A DNA stretch of 64,000 bases from Streptomyces violaceusniger (lineage in GTDB: Bacteria; Actinomycetota; Actinomycetes; Streptomycetales; Streptomycetaceae): positions 3,286,001 through 3,350,000 of the forward strand of contig BJHW01000001.1 in the NCBI GenBank assembly GCA_005405945.1, in the 5' to 3' direction. Made by a program: the position numbers and the translations under genes. The notes below the pieces were generated by a model, which saw nothing but the letters and a program-made list of their open reading frames with translations, had not been told where the DNA came from and searched no databases. Below, piece by piece: positions 53,211 to 61,652 of this stretch (position 1 is the first letter of the stretch; each line of letters begins with the position of its first letter).

Positions 53211-54296
53211 CTACTGCCGGATGGACCATCCCCGCTCCCGCAGGGCCTGGGTGAGCCCCGGGGCCGCCGAGGGCTCGACCACCAGCTGGATCAGACCGGC
53301 CTGCTGCCCGGTGGCGTGCTCGATCCGGACGTCCTCGATGTTGACGCCCGCCCGGCCCGCGTCGGCGAAGATCCGGGCCAGCTCGCCCGGCTGGTCGCCG
53401 ATGAGCACCGTCACGGTCTCATAGACGGCCGAGGCGGCGCCGTGCTTGCCCGGCACCCGCTCGCGCCCGGCGTTGCCCCGGCGCAGCACGTCCTCGATCC
53501 CGGCCGCGCCGCCGCCGCGCTTGGCCTCGTCGGCGGACTCGAGCGCGCGCAGCGCCCGTACCGTCTCGTCCAGGTCGGCGGCGACGGCGGCGAGCACATC
53601 GGCCACCGGGCCGGGGTTGGCGGAGAGGATATCGATCCACATGGCGGGGTCGGAGGCCGCGATCCGGGTGACGTCGCGGATGCCCTGCCCGCACAGCCGC
53701 ACCGCCGTCTCATCGGCGTCCTGGAGCCGCGCGGCGACCATGCTGGACAGCAGGTGGGGGGTGTGCGAGACGAGCGCCACCGCCCGGTCGTGGGCCTCGT
53801 CCTCCATCACCACGGGCACCGCCCGGCACAGCGCGACCAGCTCGAGCGCGAGGTTGAGCACCTCGGTGTCGGTGCCGCCGGTGGGCGTGAGCACCCAGGG
53901 CCGCCCCTCGAAGAGGTCGGCGGTGGCGGCCAGCGGCCCGGAGCGCTCCCGGCCCGCCATCGGATGCGTGCCGATGTAGCGGGTCAGATCGCAGCCGAGG
54001 GCCTGAAGCTCACGGCGCGGGCCGCCCTTGACGCTCGCGACGTCCAGGACGCCGCGGGCCAGCCCGCGGCGCAGCACATCGGCCACCGTCGCCGCCACGT
54101 ACGCCGGGGGCACGGCGACGATCGCCAGGTCCACGGGCCCCTCGGGCTGGCCTTGAGTCCCGGCGCCGCGCGCCTCGGCGGTGCGCGCCTGGGCCTCGTC
54201 GTGGTCGGAGAGGTGCACCTGGACGCCACGGCCGGCCAGGGCCAGCGCGGCGGAGGTGCCGATCAGGCCGGTGCCGATGACGAGGGCGGTTCTCAT
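53211..54296 (-). CDS. tyrA: Prephenate dehydrogenase with C-terminal ACT domain
   Basis: This is a 361-residue tyrosine-biosynthesis enzyme. The Rossmann start is ALVIGTGLIGTSAALALAGR. The prephenate-binding block includes YIGTHPMAGRERSGP and VVMEDEAHDRAVALVSHTPH. An ACT domain (VYETVTVLIGDQPGELARIF) closes the protein and probably gives feedback control by tyrosine. The ATG overlaps the aroH stop as ATGA, so the two steps of the branch are encoded together. Confidence 0.93.
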   Translation of the reverse strand: MRTALVIGTGLIGTSAALALAGRGVQVHLSDHDEAQARTAEARGAGTQGQPEGPVDLAIVAVPPAYVAATVADVLRRGLARGVLDVASVKGGPRRELQALGCDLTRYIGTHPMAGRERSGPLAATADLFEGRPWVLTPTGGTDTEVLNLALELVALCRAVPVVMEDEAHDRAVALVSHTPHLLSSMVAARLQDADETAVRLCGQGIRDVTRIAASDPAMWIDILSANPGPVADVLAAVAADLDETVRALRALESADEAKRGGGAAGIEDVLRRGNAGRERVPGKHGAASAVYETVTVLIGDQPGELARIFADAGRAGVNIEDVRIEHATGQQAGLIQLVVEPSAAPGLTQALRERGWSIRQ

Positions 54297-54655
54297 TGGG
54301 CGATGTCCTTGCGGAGGGAGGCGGCGGCGCCGAGGTAGACATGGGCGACGTCGGACTTGGGCAGGGAGGTCTCGACGTGCGCCAGGATGCGGACGACGCG
54401 GGGCATGGCCCCTTGTATGTCCAGCTCCTGGGCGCAGATCAGCGGTACGTCGGTGATGCCCAGCTTGCGGGCGGCGACCGCCGGGAAGTCGCTGTGCAGA
54501 TCGGGGGTGGCCGTGAACCACACGCTGATCAGGTCGTCGGGGTCGAGGGCGTTCCGCTCCAGGATGGCGGTCAGCAGCGCGGAGACCCGCTCGTGCATGT
54601 GCTCCGGCTCGTCCCGGTCCAGCTGGACGGCCCCGCGGACCGCTCGTACCGCCAC
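54293..54655 (-). CDS. aroH: Monofunctional chorismate mutase, AroH class
   Basis: This is a 120-residue AroH-type trimeric mutase that converts chorismate to prephenate. It begins VAVRAVRGAVQLDRDEPEHM and contains DDLISVWFTATPDLHSDFPA, ICAQELDIQGAMPRVVRILA and HVYLGAAASLRKD. It directly precedes tyrA and overlaps it. GTG is the only suitable start. Confidence 0.94.
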   Translation of the reverse strand: MAVRAVRGAVQLDRDEPEHMHERVSALLTAILERNALDPDDLISVWFTATPDLHSDFPAVAARKLGITDVPLICAQELDIQGAMPRVVRILAHVETSLPKSDVAHVYLGAAASLRKDIAQ

Positions 54656-54814
54656 GTCTCGCTCCCCTGTGCGCGCTGTGCCTGTCGTGCGTCGGGCGCG
54701 GCCGCGTCATTCGGCCGCACTCCCGATCAGCGTAACGAGCGGGTCGGACAGGCTCCCGGGGCGACCGCTGGGCGAGACGCGGCGGCGGACCTCGTCAGAG
54801 GCCCCGGGCCCCTG

Positions 54815-55933
54815 TCAGAGCTCGACCTCGCGCATGAGCATGCCGACCTCGGTGTTGGTCAGCCGGCGCAGCCAGCCGGACTTCTGGTCGCCGAGCGCGA
54901 TCGGGCCGAAGGCCGTCCGCACCAGCTTGTCGACCGGGAAGCCGGCCTCGGCGAGCATCCGCCGCACGATGTGCTTGCGGCCCTCGTGCAGGCTCACCTC
55001 GACCAGATAGTTCTTGCCGGTGTTCTGCACCACCCGGAAGTGGTCGGCGCGGGCGTAGCCGTCCTCCAGCTGGATGCCGCTCTTGAGCCGCTTGCCCAGG
55101 TCGCGCGGGAGCGGGCCCTGGATGGCGGCCAGATAGGTCTTCCGCACGCCGTAGCGGGGGTGGGTGAGGCGGTGGGCCAGCTCACCGTGGTTGGTGAGCA
55201 GGATGATGCCCTCGGTCTCGGTGTCGAGGCGGCCGACGTGGAAGAGCCGGGTCTCGCGGTTGGTGACGTAGTCGCCCAGGCACTGGCGGCCGTCGGGGTC
55301 CTCCATGGTGGAGACGACACCGGCGGGCTTGTTCAGCGCGAAGAAGAGGTACGACTGGGTGGCCACGGTCAGCCCGTCGACCTTGATCTCGTCCTTCTCG
55401 GGGTCGACGCGCAGCCCCTGCTCGGTCACGATCTTGCCGTTGACCTCGACCCGGGCCTGGTCGATCAGGTCCTCACAGGCGCGGCGCGAGCCCATGCCGG
55501 CGCGGGCCAGAACCTTCTGCAGCCGCTCGCCCTCCGGCTCGCCGAAGGTCTTGGGCATCTTGACCCGCGGCTTGTCGTGGCGGGCGCGGTTGCGCTCCTC
55601 TATCTGCGCCTCGTACTCGCGCGGACGGGCCGGGCCCGGCTTGCGGCCACGGCCGCCGCCACCGCCCTTGGGGCCTCCGCCCTGGGAGCCGCCCGTCCTG
55701 GGGCCGCCCTGGGAGCCCTGGGAGCCGCCCGCCCTGGGGCCGCCCTGGGAGCCCTGGGAGCCCTTGGGGCCCGCCTTGGGGCCCGCCTTGGGGCCGCCGC
55801 CCACGTCGTAGCGGCGCTCTTCGGGGCGGGGGCGGCCGGCGCGCTGCTGCTGCTCGTCGCGCCTGTTCCCCGCGCCCCGGTAGTTCTTGCCGCCGCTACC
55901 GCTGCCCCTGCTGTTCCTGCCGCTGCTTCGCAT
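54815..55933 (-). CDS. rluB: RNA pseudouridine synthase, RluB family
   Basis: This 372-residue protein has three parts. The N-terminal ~120 residues are a Gly/Arg/Ser-rich disordered extension with GSQGSQGGPRAGG-type repeats. The S4 RNA-binding domain is RLQKVLARAGMGSRRACEDL. The RsuA/RluB catalytic domain has the Asp in HVGRLDTETEGIILLTNHGE. It modifies 23S rRNA. The ATG start follows ACGGAAA. It is downstream of scpB, as in other actinobacteria. Confidence 0.92.
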   Translation of the reverse strand: MRSSGRNSRGSGSGGKNYRGAGNRRDEQQQRAGRPRPEERRYDVGGGPKAGPKAGPKGSQGSQGGPRAGGSQGSQGGPRTGGSQGGGPKGGGGGRGRKPGPARPREYEAQIEERNRARHDKPRVKMPKTFGEPEGERLQKVLARAGMGSRRACEDLIDQARVEVNGKIVTEQGLRVDPEKDEIKVDGLTVATQSYLFFALNKPAGVVSTMEDPDGRQCLGDYVTNRETRLFHVGRLDTETEGIILLTNHGELAHRLTHPRYGVRKTYLAAIQGPLPRDLGKRLKSGIQLEDGYARADHFRVVQNTGKNYLVEVSLHEGRKHIVRRMLAEAGFPVDKLVRTAFGPIALGDQKSGWLRRLTNTEVGMLMREVEL

Positions 55934-55973
55934 CAAGTTTCCGTCTGAGAGTGGCCGCTGTCGGCTCGGTGTT

Positions 55974-56630
55974 CTACGTCGTCGTGCGTTCTGCGTCGTC
56001 CTGCGCGTCATCGCCGTCGATGGCGTCCGGATCGAACGACGGCACGCCCTCCTGGGACTCGCCCTCGACCGCGTCCGCCTCGGGGAGGAACGGCGCGAGC
56101 TCCGGGAGCTCGTCCAGCCCCCGCAGGCCCATCCGTTCCAGGAAGTAGTTCGTCGTCCTGTACAGGATCGCACCTGTTTCGGGTTCCGTGCCCGCCTCCT
56201 CGACCAGACCCCGCTGGAGGAGGGTCCGCATCACGCCGTCGCAGTTGACGCCGCGGACGGCCGAGACGCGGGAACGGCTGACCGGCTGACGGTACGCGAC
56301 CACCGCGAGGGTTTCCAAAGCGGCCTGGGTGAGCCGGGCCTGCTGGCCGTCCAGGACGAACCCCTCGACGGCGGCGGCGTAGGCCGGGCGCGTGTAGTAG
56401 CGCCAGCCGCCCGCGACCAGCCGCAGCTCGAAGCCCCGGCCCTGGGTCGCGTACTCGTCGGCCAGCTCGCGCAGCGCGTCCGCGACGGCGCGGCGCGGCC
56501 GCTGGAGGACCTTGGCGAGGTGTTCTTCGGTGGCGGGCTCGTCGACGACCATGAGGACGGCCTCCAGGGCGGGCTTGAGGTCCAGCTCGGCGACCTCGGA
56601 GAGCCCGGCGGGTGTCGGCTGCTCGCTCAA
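55974..56630 (-). CDS. scpB: Segregation and condensation protein B
   Basis: This is a 218-residue kleisin-associated protein with two winged-helix domains. Blocks include LKPALEAVLMVVDEPATEEH, RLTQAALETLAVVAYRQPVS, VRGVNCDGVMRTLLQRGLVE and YRTTNYFLERMGLRGLDELP. It binds ScpA and SMC. The TTG start overlaps the scpA stop as TTGA. The tail is acidic. Confidence 0.94.
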   Translation of the reverse strand: MSEQPTPAGLSEVAELDLKPALEAVLMVVDEPATEEHLAKVLQRPRRAVADALRELADEYATQGRGFELRLVAGGWRYYTRPAYAAAVEGFVLDGQQARLTQAALETLAVVAYRQPVSRSRVSAVRGVNCDGVMRTLLQRGLVEEAGTEPETGAILYRTTNYFLERMGLRGLDELPELAPFLPEADAVEGESQEGVPSFDPDAIDGDDAQDDAERTTT

Positions 56631-58101
56631 CTCGGTACCTGCTCCTTCTGCTTCTCGGGCGTGGCCGTCTCCTTCTCGCGATCCTTACGGGGCTTGGCCT
56701 CCTGGTCGAACTCGTCGGTGACCAGTGGCCGCTGGCCCGCCTCGCCCGTCCAGCGGACCATGAGCGACCCGAGCGCCTCCGGCTGGTCCAGGAGGACCGC
56801 GCGCTCGCGGTAGAGCTCCAGGAGCGCCAGGAAGCGCGCGACGACCGTAAGGACGTCGGGAGCGTCCTCGGTGAGGGCGGCGAAGGTGGCCTCCCCCAGC
56901 TCCCGCAGCCGCGCGACCACCACCTCGGCCTGCTCCCGGACGCTGACCAGCGGGGTGTGGATGTGGTCGACGTACACCTGCGGCTTGGGCTTGGGCTGCA
57001 TCGCCTTGACGGCCAGCTTGGCGAAGCCCTCGGGGCCGATGCTGATGACGACGTCGGGAAGCAGCTCGGCGTGGTGCGGCTCCAGGCCGACGGTACGGGG
57101 GTGACGGGCGGCCTCGGCGGTCAGCCGGTCGTTGAAGATGTCCGCGATCTGTTTGTACGCGCGGTACTGGAGCAGCCGGGCGAAGAGCAGATCGCGCGCC
57201 TCCAGCAGCGCCAGGTCCGCCTCGTCCTCGACCTCTGCGGCGGGCAGCAGCCGGGCCGCCTTGAGGTCCAGCAGGGTCGCCGCGACGACGAGGAACTCGG
57301 TGGTCTGGTCGAGGTCCCAGTCCGGCCCCATGGCGCGGATGTGGGCCATGAACTCGTCGGTGACCTTGGACAGGGCGACCTCGGTGACGTCCAGCTTGTG
57401 CTTGGAGATCAGCTGGAGGAGGAGGTCGAAGGGCCCCTCGAAGTTGTCCAGCCGCACGGTGAACCGATTGCCACCGTCCTCGACCGGACCGCTCCCGTCA
57501 CTCGCGCCGGCCCCGCCGCTCGCGTCAGCCTCACTGCTCGCCGCCCCGGCCGCCTCGCCGCCGTGTCCGCCCGCGGGGCCGCGTCGAGGTCGGCCCGTGC
57601 GTGCACCGGCTCCGGCTCGTCCGCCGACGCTCCCTTACGGCCGCGCCCACCGCCCGCGCCCCGCCGCGCGTCCGGGCCAGCGGCCTCGGTGGTCGCCGGG
57701 GACGGCTCGGGCTCGGCGTCCGGCGCCGTGAGTTCCTCCGAGGCGGCCTCGCGCGCCTCGGGCGAGGCGAAGGGCTCAGCGGTGGCCTCGGACGCCGCCT
57801 GGGCGCCGTCCAGCGGCTCTCCGGCCGCCGGAGGCGAGGTGGGCTCGGCCGTCGCCGTGGCAGGGGCGGCCTCCGGCGCCGTGCGCGGGACGGGCTCGCC
57901 GCCCGGTGCGGGGCGCTGCTCCTCTTCGGCGGTGTCCGTCCGCGGGGCCGGGGCGCCCGGGGCGGCGGGTGACGCGTCGCGAGCCCGCGTGGGCGCGGTG
58001 GACCGGTCCGGACCCGTCCCGGATGGCGCGGCGCCCGGGCCCCGGCCGAGGGTGCGGCGAGAGGGGCGGGGCGGCGGGGCGGGGGTGTCGTTCGTCGGCA
58101 T
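56627..58101 (-). CDS. scpA: Segregation and condensation protein A with long N-terminal extension (frameshifted)
   Basis: The kleisin core starts FTVRLDNFEGPFDLLLQLIS and continues TEFLVVAATLLDLKAARLLP. The C-terminal winged helix is VLTVVARFLALLELYRERAV. The only convincing start is ATG 58101, which opens an Ala/Pro/Glu-rich extension of about 215 residues in another frame. A single-base loss around 57560-57580 would link it to the core, giving about 491 residues. If the extension is not translated, GTG 57457 (VRLDNFEG) would start a 276-residue core protein. ScpA links the SMC heads in chromosome condensation. Confidence 0.85.
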
Positions 58102-58169
58102 CGCGGTCCAGGGTGCTCAGGGCCGGGCGGGGCAGCCCGTACGACCGGGCAGGCTATCGCCCGGCCCGG

Positions 58170-58737
58170 TCAACGGCCGCGGAGGCGGCGCACCAGGATG
58201 CTCGCGTCGCCGCGCGACTCGAGGTCGGCGAGGACGACCGCGACCGCCTCGCGGACGATCCGGCCGCGGTCGACGGCGAGCCCGTGCTCGCCACGGAGCA
58301 CCAGACGCGCGTGCTCGAGGTCCATCAGCTCCTCGGCGGAGACATAGACCGTGATCTTCTCGTCGTGGCGCTCGCGCCCGCTGGGCCTGCGGTTCGCCGT
58401 ACGGGCGCGGCGGCGGGCCGGGCCGTTCTGCTCGGCCGCGGCCGAACCGCCCTGGGCCTGGCGGCCCTTGGGCCGGTCCCCGGCGGCGGGGCGCCGCTCG
58501 CCGACCGCGTCCTGGGAGGCCGTCTCCCGTCCCGTGTGTTCGCCCGAGCCGGACTGCTCGTCGTCCGCGCGCCGCTCCTGCCCTTCGCGCTGCTCGGTGC
58601 CCGCGTCGGGTTCGGCGGCGGGCGGGGCACCCGGGGGCCTCGCCGTTCGCCTGGCGGCGCCCGGCGGCGGGAGAGGAGGACTGGAGGCCCATCCCTCCCG
58701 TGGTGCGGAACAGTTCGTCGGCTCCCGGCAGACTCAC
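58170..58737 (-). CDS. Conserved hypothetical protein between scpA and parA-like genes (frameshifted)
   Basis: The C-terminal ~75 residues look conserved: RHDEKITVYVSAEELMDLEH, then GLAVDRGRIVREAVAVVLAD and LESRGDASILVRRLRGR, resembling a ribbon-helix-helix or small helical DNA-associated domain. The N-terminus SLPGADELFRTTGGMGLQSS lies in another frame. The shift around 58628-58640 needs two added bases or one removed, unlike the other breaks. The GTG start overlaps the parA-like stop. An Arg/Glu/Gln-rich linker connects the parts. The position suggests a partner of the ParA-like ATPase, by inference. Confidence 0.72.
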
Positions 58738-59900
58738 TCGGCGTGACACCGGGCGAGCACCTCCCTGGCGAGCTGGCGATAGGCGGCGGCACCGACGGAG
58801 TTGGACGCGTACGTGGTGATCGGCTCGCCCGCGACCGTGGTCTCGGGGAAGCGGACCGTACGGCCGATGACCGTGTGGTAGACGTGATCGTCGAACGCCT
58901 CGACCACGCGGGCGAGGACCTCACGGCTGTGCACGGTGCGCGAGTCGTACATCGTGGCGAGGATGCCGTCCAGCTCCAGGTCGGGGTTGAGCCGCTCCTG
59001 GACCTTCTCGATCGTCTCCGTGAGCAACGCCACACCGCGCAGCGCGAAGAACTCACACTCCAGCGGCACGATCACCTTGTGCGCGGCGGTCAGCGCGTTG
59101 ACGGTGAGCAGACCGAGCGAGGGCTGGCAGTCGATGACGATGTAGTCGTAGTCGGCCATCAGCGGCTTGAGCGCACGCTGGAGGGTCGACTCCCGGGCGA
59201 CCTCGCTCACCAGCTGCACCTCGGCGGCCGACAAGTCGATATTGCTGGGCAGCAGGTCCATGTTGGGCACGGCCGTCTTCAGCAGCACCTCGTCGGCCGA
59301 CATGCCCCGCTCCATGAGCAGGTTGTAGACCGTGAGGTCGAGCTCCATCGGGTTGACCCCGAGGCCGACCGACAGGGCGCCCTGCGGGTCGAAGTCGACG
59401 AGCAGGACCCGGCGGCCGTACTCGGCCAGGGCGGCGCCCAGGTTGATGGTGGAGGTGGTCTTGCCGACCCCGCCCTTCTGGTTGCACATCGCGATGATCT
59501 TCGCGGGACCGTGGTCGGTCAGCGGCCCGGGGATCGGGAAGTACGGCAGCGGACGCCCGGTGGGGCCGATCCGCTCGCGGCGCTGGCGGGCAGCGTCGGG
59601 CGCGAGCGTGGCCGCGTATTCGGGATCTGGCTCGTACTCCGCGTCCGGGTCGTAGAAGTGCCCGTCGGGGAGGTCGTCGTAGTCGGCGAAGCGGGCGGGA
59701 TCCGTGCCCCCCTGGTCGCCGGCCATGGCGTTCACGTGATGGCCGTCCATGCTGTGGCTCTGGTGGGCTGTCGTCGGGCTCTGGTGGGTTGCGAAGGTAC
59801 GGACAGCGACGGAGCCGACAGCCTCGAGCCCCGAGGGACCCTGGCCCCGCGCAGCCGATCCTGGTTGACCACCCCCGGGAGAAAATGTCGACTCATTCAC
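58734..59900 (-). CDS. ParA/Soj-like partitioning ATPase
   Basis: This is a 388-residue MinD/ParA ATPase. A variable N-terminal region of about 120 residues precedes the deviant Walker A AMCNQKGGVGKTTSTINLGA, Walker A' VLLVDFDPQGALSVGLG and Walker B YDYIVIDCQPSLGLLTVNAL. It is not next to a parB gene; this second actinobacterial ParA sits in the scpAB neighbourhood and is probably linked to chromosome organisation or sporulation septation. The GTG start follows AAGGAGGTAGG. Confidence 0.9.
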   Translation of the reverse strand: MNESTFSPGGGQPGSAARGQGPSGLEAVGSVAVRTFATHQSPTTAHQSHSMDGHHVNAMAGDQGGTDPARFADYDDLPDGHFYDPDAEYEPDPEYAATLAPDAARQRRERIGPTGRPLPYFPIPGPLTDHGPAKIIAMCNQKGGVGKTTSTINLGAALAEYGRRVLLVDFDPQGALSVGLGVNPMELDLTVYNLLMERGMSADEVLLKTAVPNMDLLPSNIDLSAAEVQLVSEVARESTLQRALKPLMADYDYIVIDCQPSLGLLTVNALTAAHKVIVPLECEFFALRGVALLTETIEKVQERLNPDLELDGILATMYDSRTVHSREVLARVVEAFDDHVYHTVIGRTVRFPETTVAGEPITTYASNSVGAAAYRQLAREVLARCHAE

Positions 59901-60310
59901 AAGTCGTCCTACCTCCTTGGTGACCAGGAAATTTCTCTATAGGTCAGCGTGACACCATGCCGACGGTTGGCGACTCTATGGCGTGTCACCGGTCCGCAGC
60001 AACACAATCCACCGGACACGGCACGATGTGTCGGCAATCGAACACCCCGATGTCAAGGGCGTGTGAACGGTGCCGCGGAGATTTCACCACCGCATAAAGC
60101 GTCTGAATAGTTGCATTTAGGGCGAGTTGACCGAGCCGTGATCCACCCCCGATACGGGGCACAGCGGACACGCCTTCGGCCGGGCCTCGTCCTTCGACAA
60201 GACCCGGCCGGATGCCCGGTGTTGACATGCGGTTGACGGTCCGGGTTGACCGTCCGGCAACCGGAGTTAACTGGCCCCCGCCAACCGGGCCGGTGAACTC
60301 CGGGTGTCAT
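59901..60310. other. 410-bp spacer between ald and the parA-like gene
   Basis: No gene is visible. The part next to the parA-like start (59920-60120) is unusually A+T-rich for this genome and should contain its promoter. GTGACAC and GTGTCAC at 59949 and 59982 form a 7-bp inverted repeat. The part next to ald (60220-60300) has repeated GGTTGAC and CAACCGG words. Confidence 0.45.
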
Positions 60311-61435
60311 TCAGTCGATCAGCGAACCCAGTTCGACGACGGGCAGCTCATGGGCCTCGGCGACCGGGCCGTAGACGACCTGGCCCTCATGGGTGTTGAG
60401 CCCCTTGGCCAGCGCGGCGTCCCGGCGCAGCGCGTCCCGCCAGCCGCGGTTGGCCAGCTCCACGATGTACGGGAGCGTGGCGTTGGTGAGCGCGTGGGTG
60501 GAGGTGTTCGGCACCGCGCCGGGCATGTTGGCCACGCAGTAGAAGACCGAGTTGTGGACCTCGAAGGTCGGCTCGGCGTGGGTGGTGGGACGGGAGTCCT
60601 CGAAGCAGCCGCCCTGGTCGATCGCGATGTCGACAAGGACACTTCCCGGCTTCATCCGGGACACCAGCTCGTTGGTGACCAGCTTGGGCGCCTTGGCGCC
60701 CGGGATGAGCACCGCGCCGATGACCAGGTCGGCCTCGAGGACGGCCTTCTCCAGCTCATAGGCGTTGGAGGCGATGGTCTGCACCCGGTTGCCGAAGATC
60801 CGGTCGGCCTCGCGGAGCTTGTTGATGTCCTTGTCGAGCAGGGTGACGTGGAAGCCCATGCCGATGGCGATCTGGGCGGCGTTCCACCCGGAGACGCCGC
60901 CGCCGATGACGACGGCCCGCCCGGCGGCCACCCCCGGCACCCCGCCGGGCAGCACACCGCGGCCGCCGGCCGAACGCATCAGGTGGTACGCGCCGACCTG
61001 CGGCGCGATCCGGCCCGCGACCTCGGACATCGGCGCGAGCAGCGGCAGGGCGCGGTTCGCGGTCTCGACGGTCTCGTAGGCGATGGCGGTGGTGCCGGAC
61101 TCCAGCAGCGCGTCGGTGCAGGCCCGGGAGGCGGCCAGGTGCAGATAGGTGAAGAGCGTCTGACCCTTGCGCAGCCGGTGGTATTCCTCCGCGATGGGCT
61201 CCTTGACCTTCAGCAGCAGGTCGGCCGTGGCCCAGACCTCGTCGGCGGTGCCGAGGACGCGCGCGCCGGCGGCGGTGTACTCCTCGTCCGTGATGGACGA
61301 GCCGAGGCCCGCACTCCGCTCGATGACGACCTCATGGCCGCCTCGGACCAGCTCGTGCACACCGGCGGGGGTGATGGCCACACGGAACTCGTTGTTCTTG
61401 ACCTCGCGGGGGATGCCGACCTTCACGTCGATCAC
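60311..61435 (-). CDS. ald: Alanine dehydrogenase
   Basis: This is a 374-residue NAD-dependent L-alanine dehydrogenase, interconverting alanine and pyruvate plus ammonia. The N-terminus is VKVGIPREVKNNEFRVAITP. The catalytic-domain block is ADLLLKVKEPIAEEYHRLRK, the NAD-binding loop is VVIGGGVSGWNAAQIAIGMG, and IDQGGCFEDSRPTTHAEP is conserved. GTG 61435 (VIDVKVGIP) is used; GTG 61427 (VKVGIP), with AAGGA 11 bp upstream, is an equally good candidate. Confidence 0.95.
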   Translation of the reverse strand: MIDVKVGIPREVKNNEFRVAITPAGVHELVRGGHEVVIERSAGLGSSITDEEYTAAGARVLGTADEVWATADLLLKVKEPIAEEYHRLRKGQTLFTYLHLAASRACTDALLESGTTAIAYETVETANRALPLLAPMSEVAGRIAPQVGAYHLMRSAGGRGVLPGGVPGVAAGRAVVIGGGVSGWNAAQIAIGMGFHVTLLDKDINKLREADRIFGNRVQTIASNAYELEKAVLEADLVIGAVLIPGAKAPKLVTNELVSRMKPGSVLVDIAIDQGGCFEDSRPTTHAEPTFEVHNSVFYCVANMPGAVPNTSTHALTNATLPYIVELANRGWRDALRRDAALAKGLNTHEGQVVYGPVAEAHELPVVELGSLID

Positions 61436-61652
61436 GGTCCTTGAATGGGGGAAATGGAACATATCGTCATAGCCGACCATAGGCCGATACACCATCGACC
61501 ATAGACAGGCAAACCGGAACGCGCGTCCGCATGCCGGAGACGACCGCAACAATCGCGGTACAGGCAGTCTAATGAAGGACGTCGCGCTGTCTAGCCTTGC
61601 AATGCATCAATCTTTTGGAAAACCACTACTGATTTCGTAGGTCGGCAGGGTG

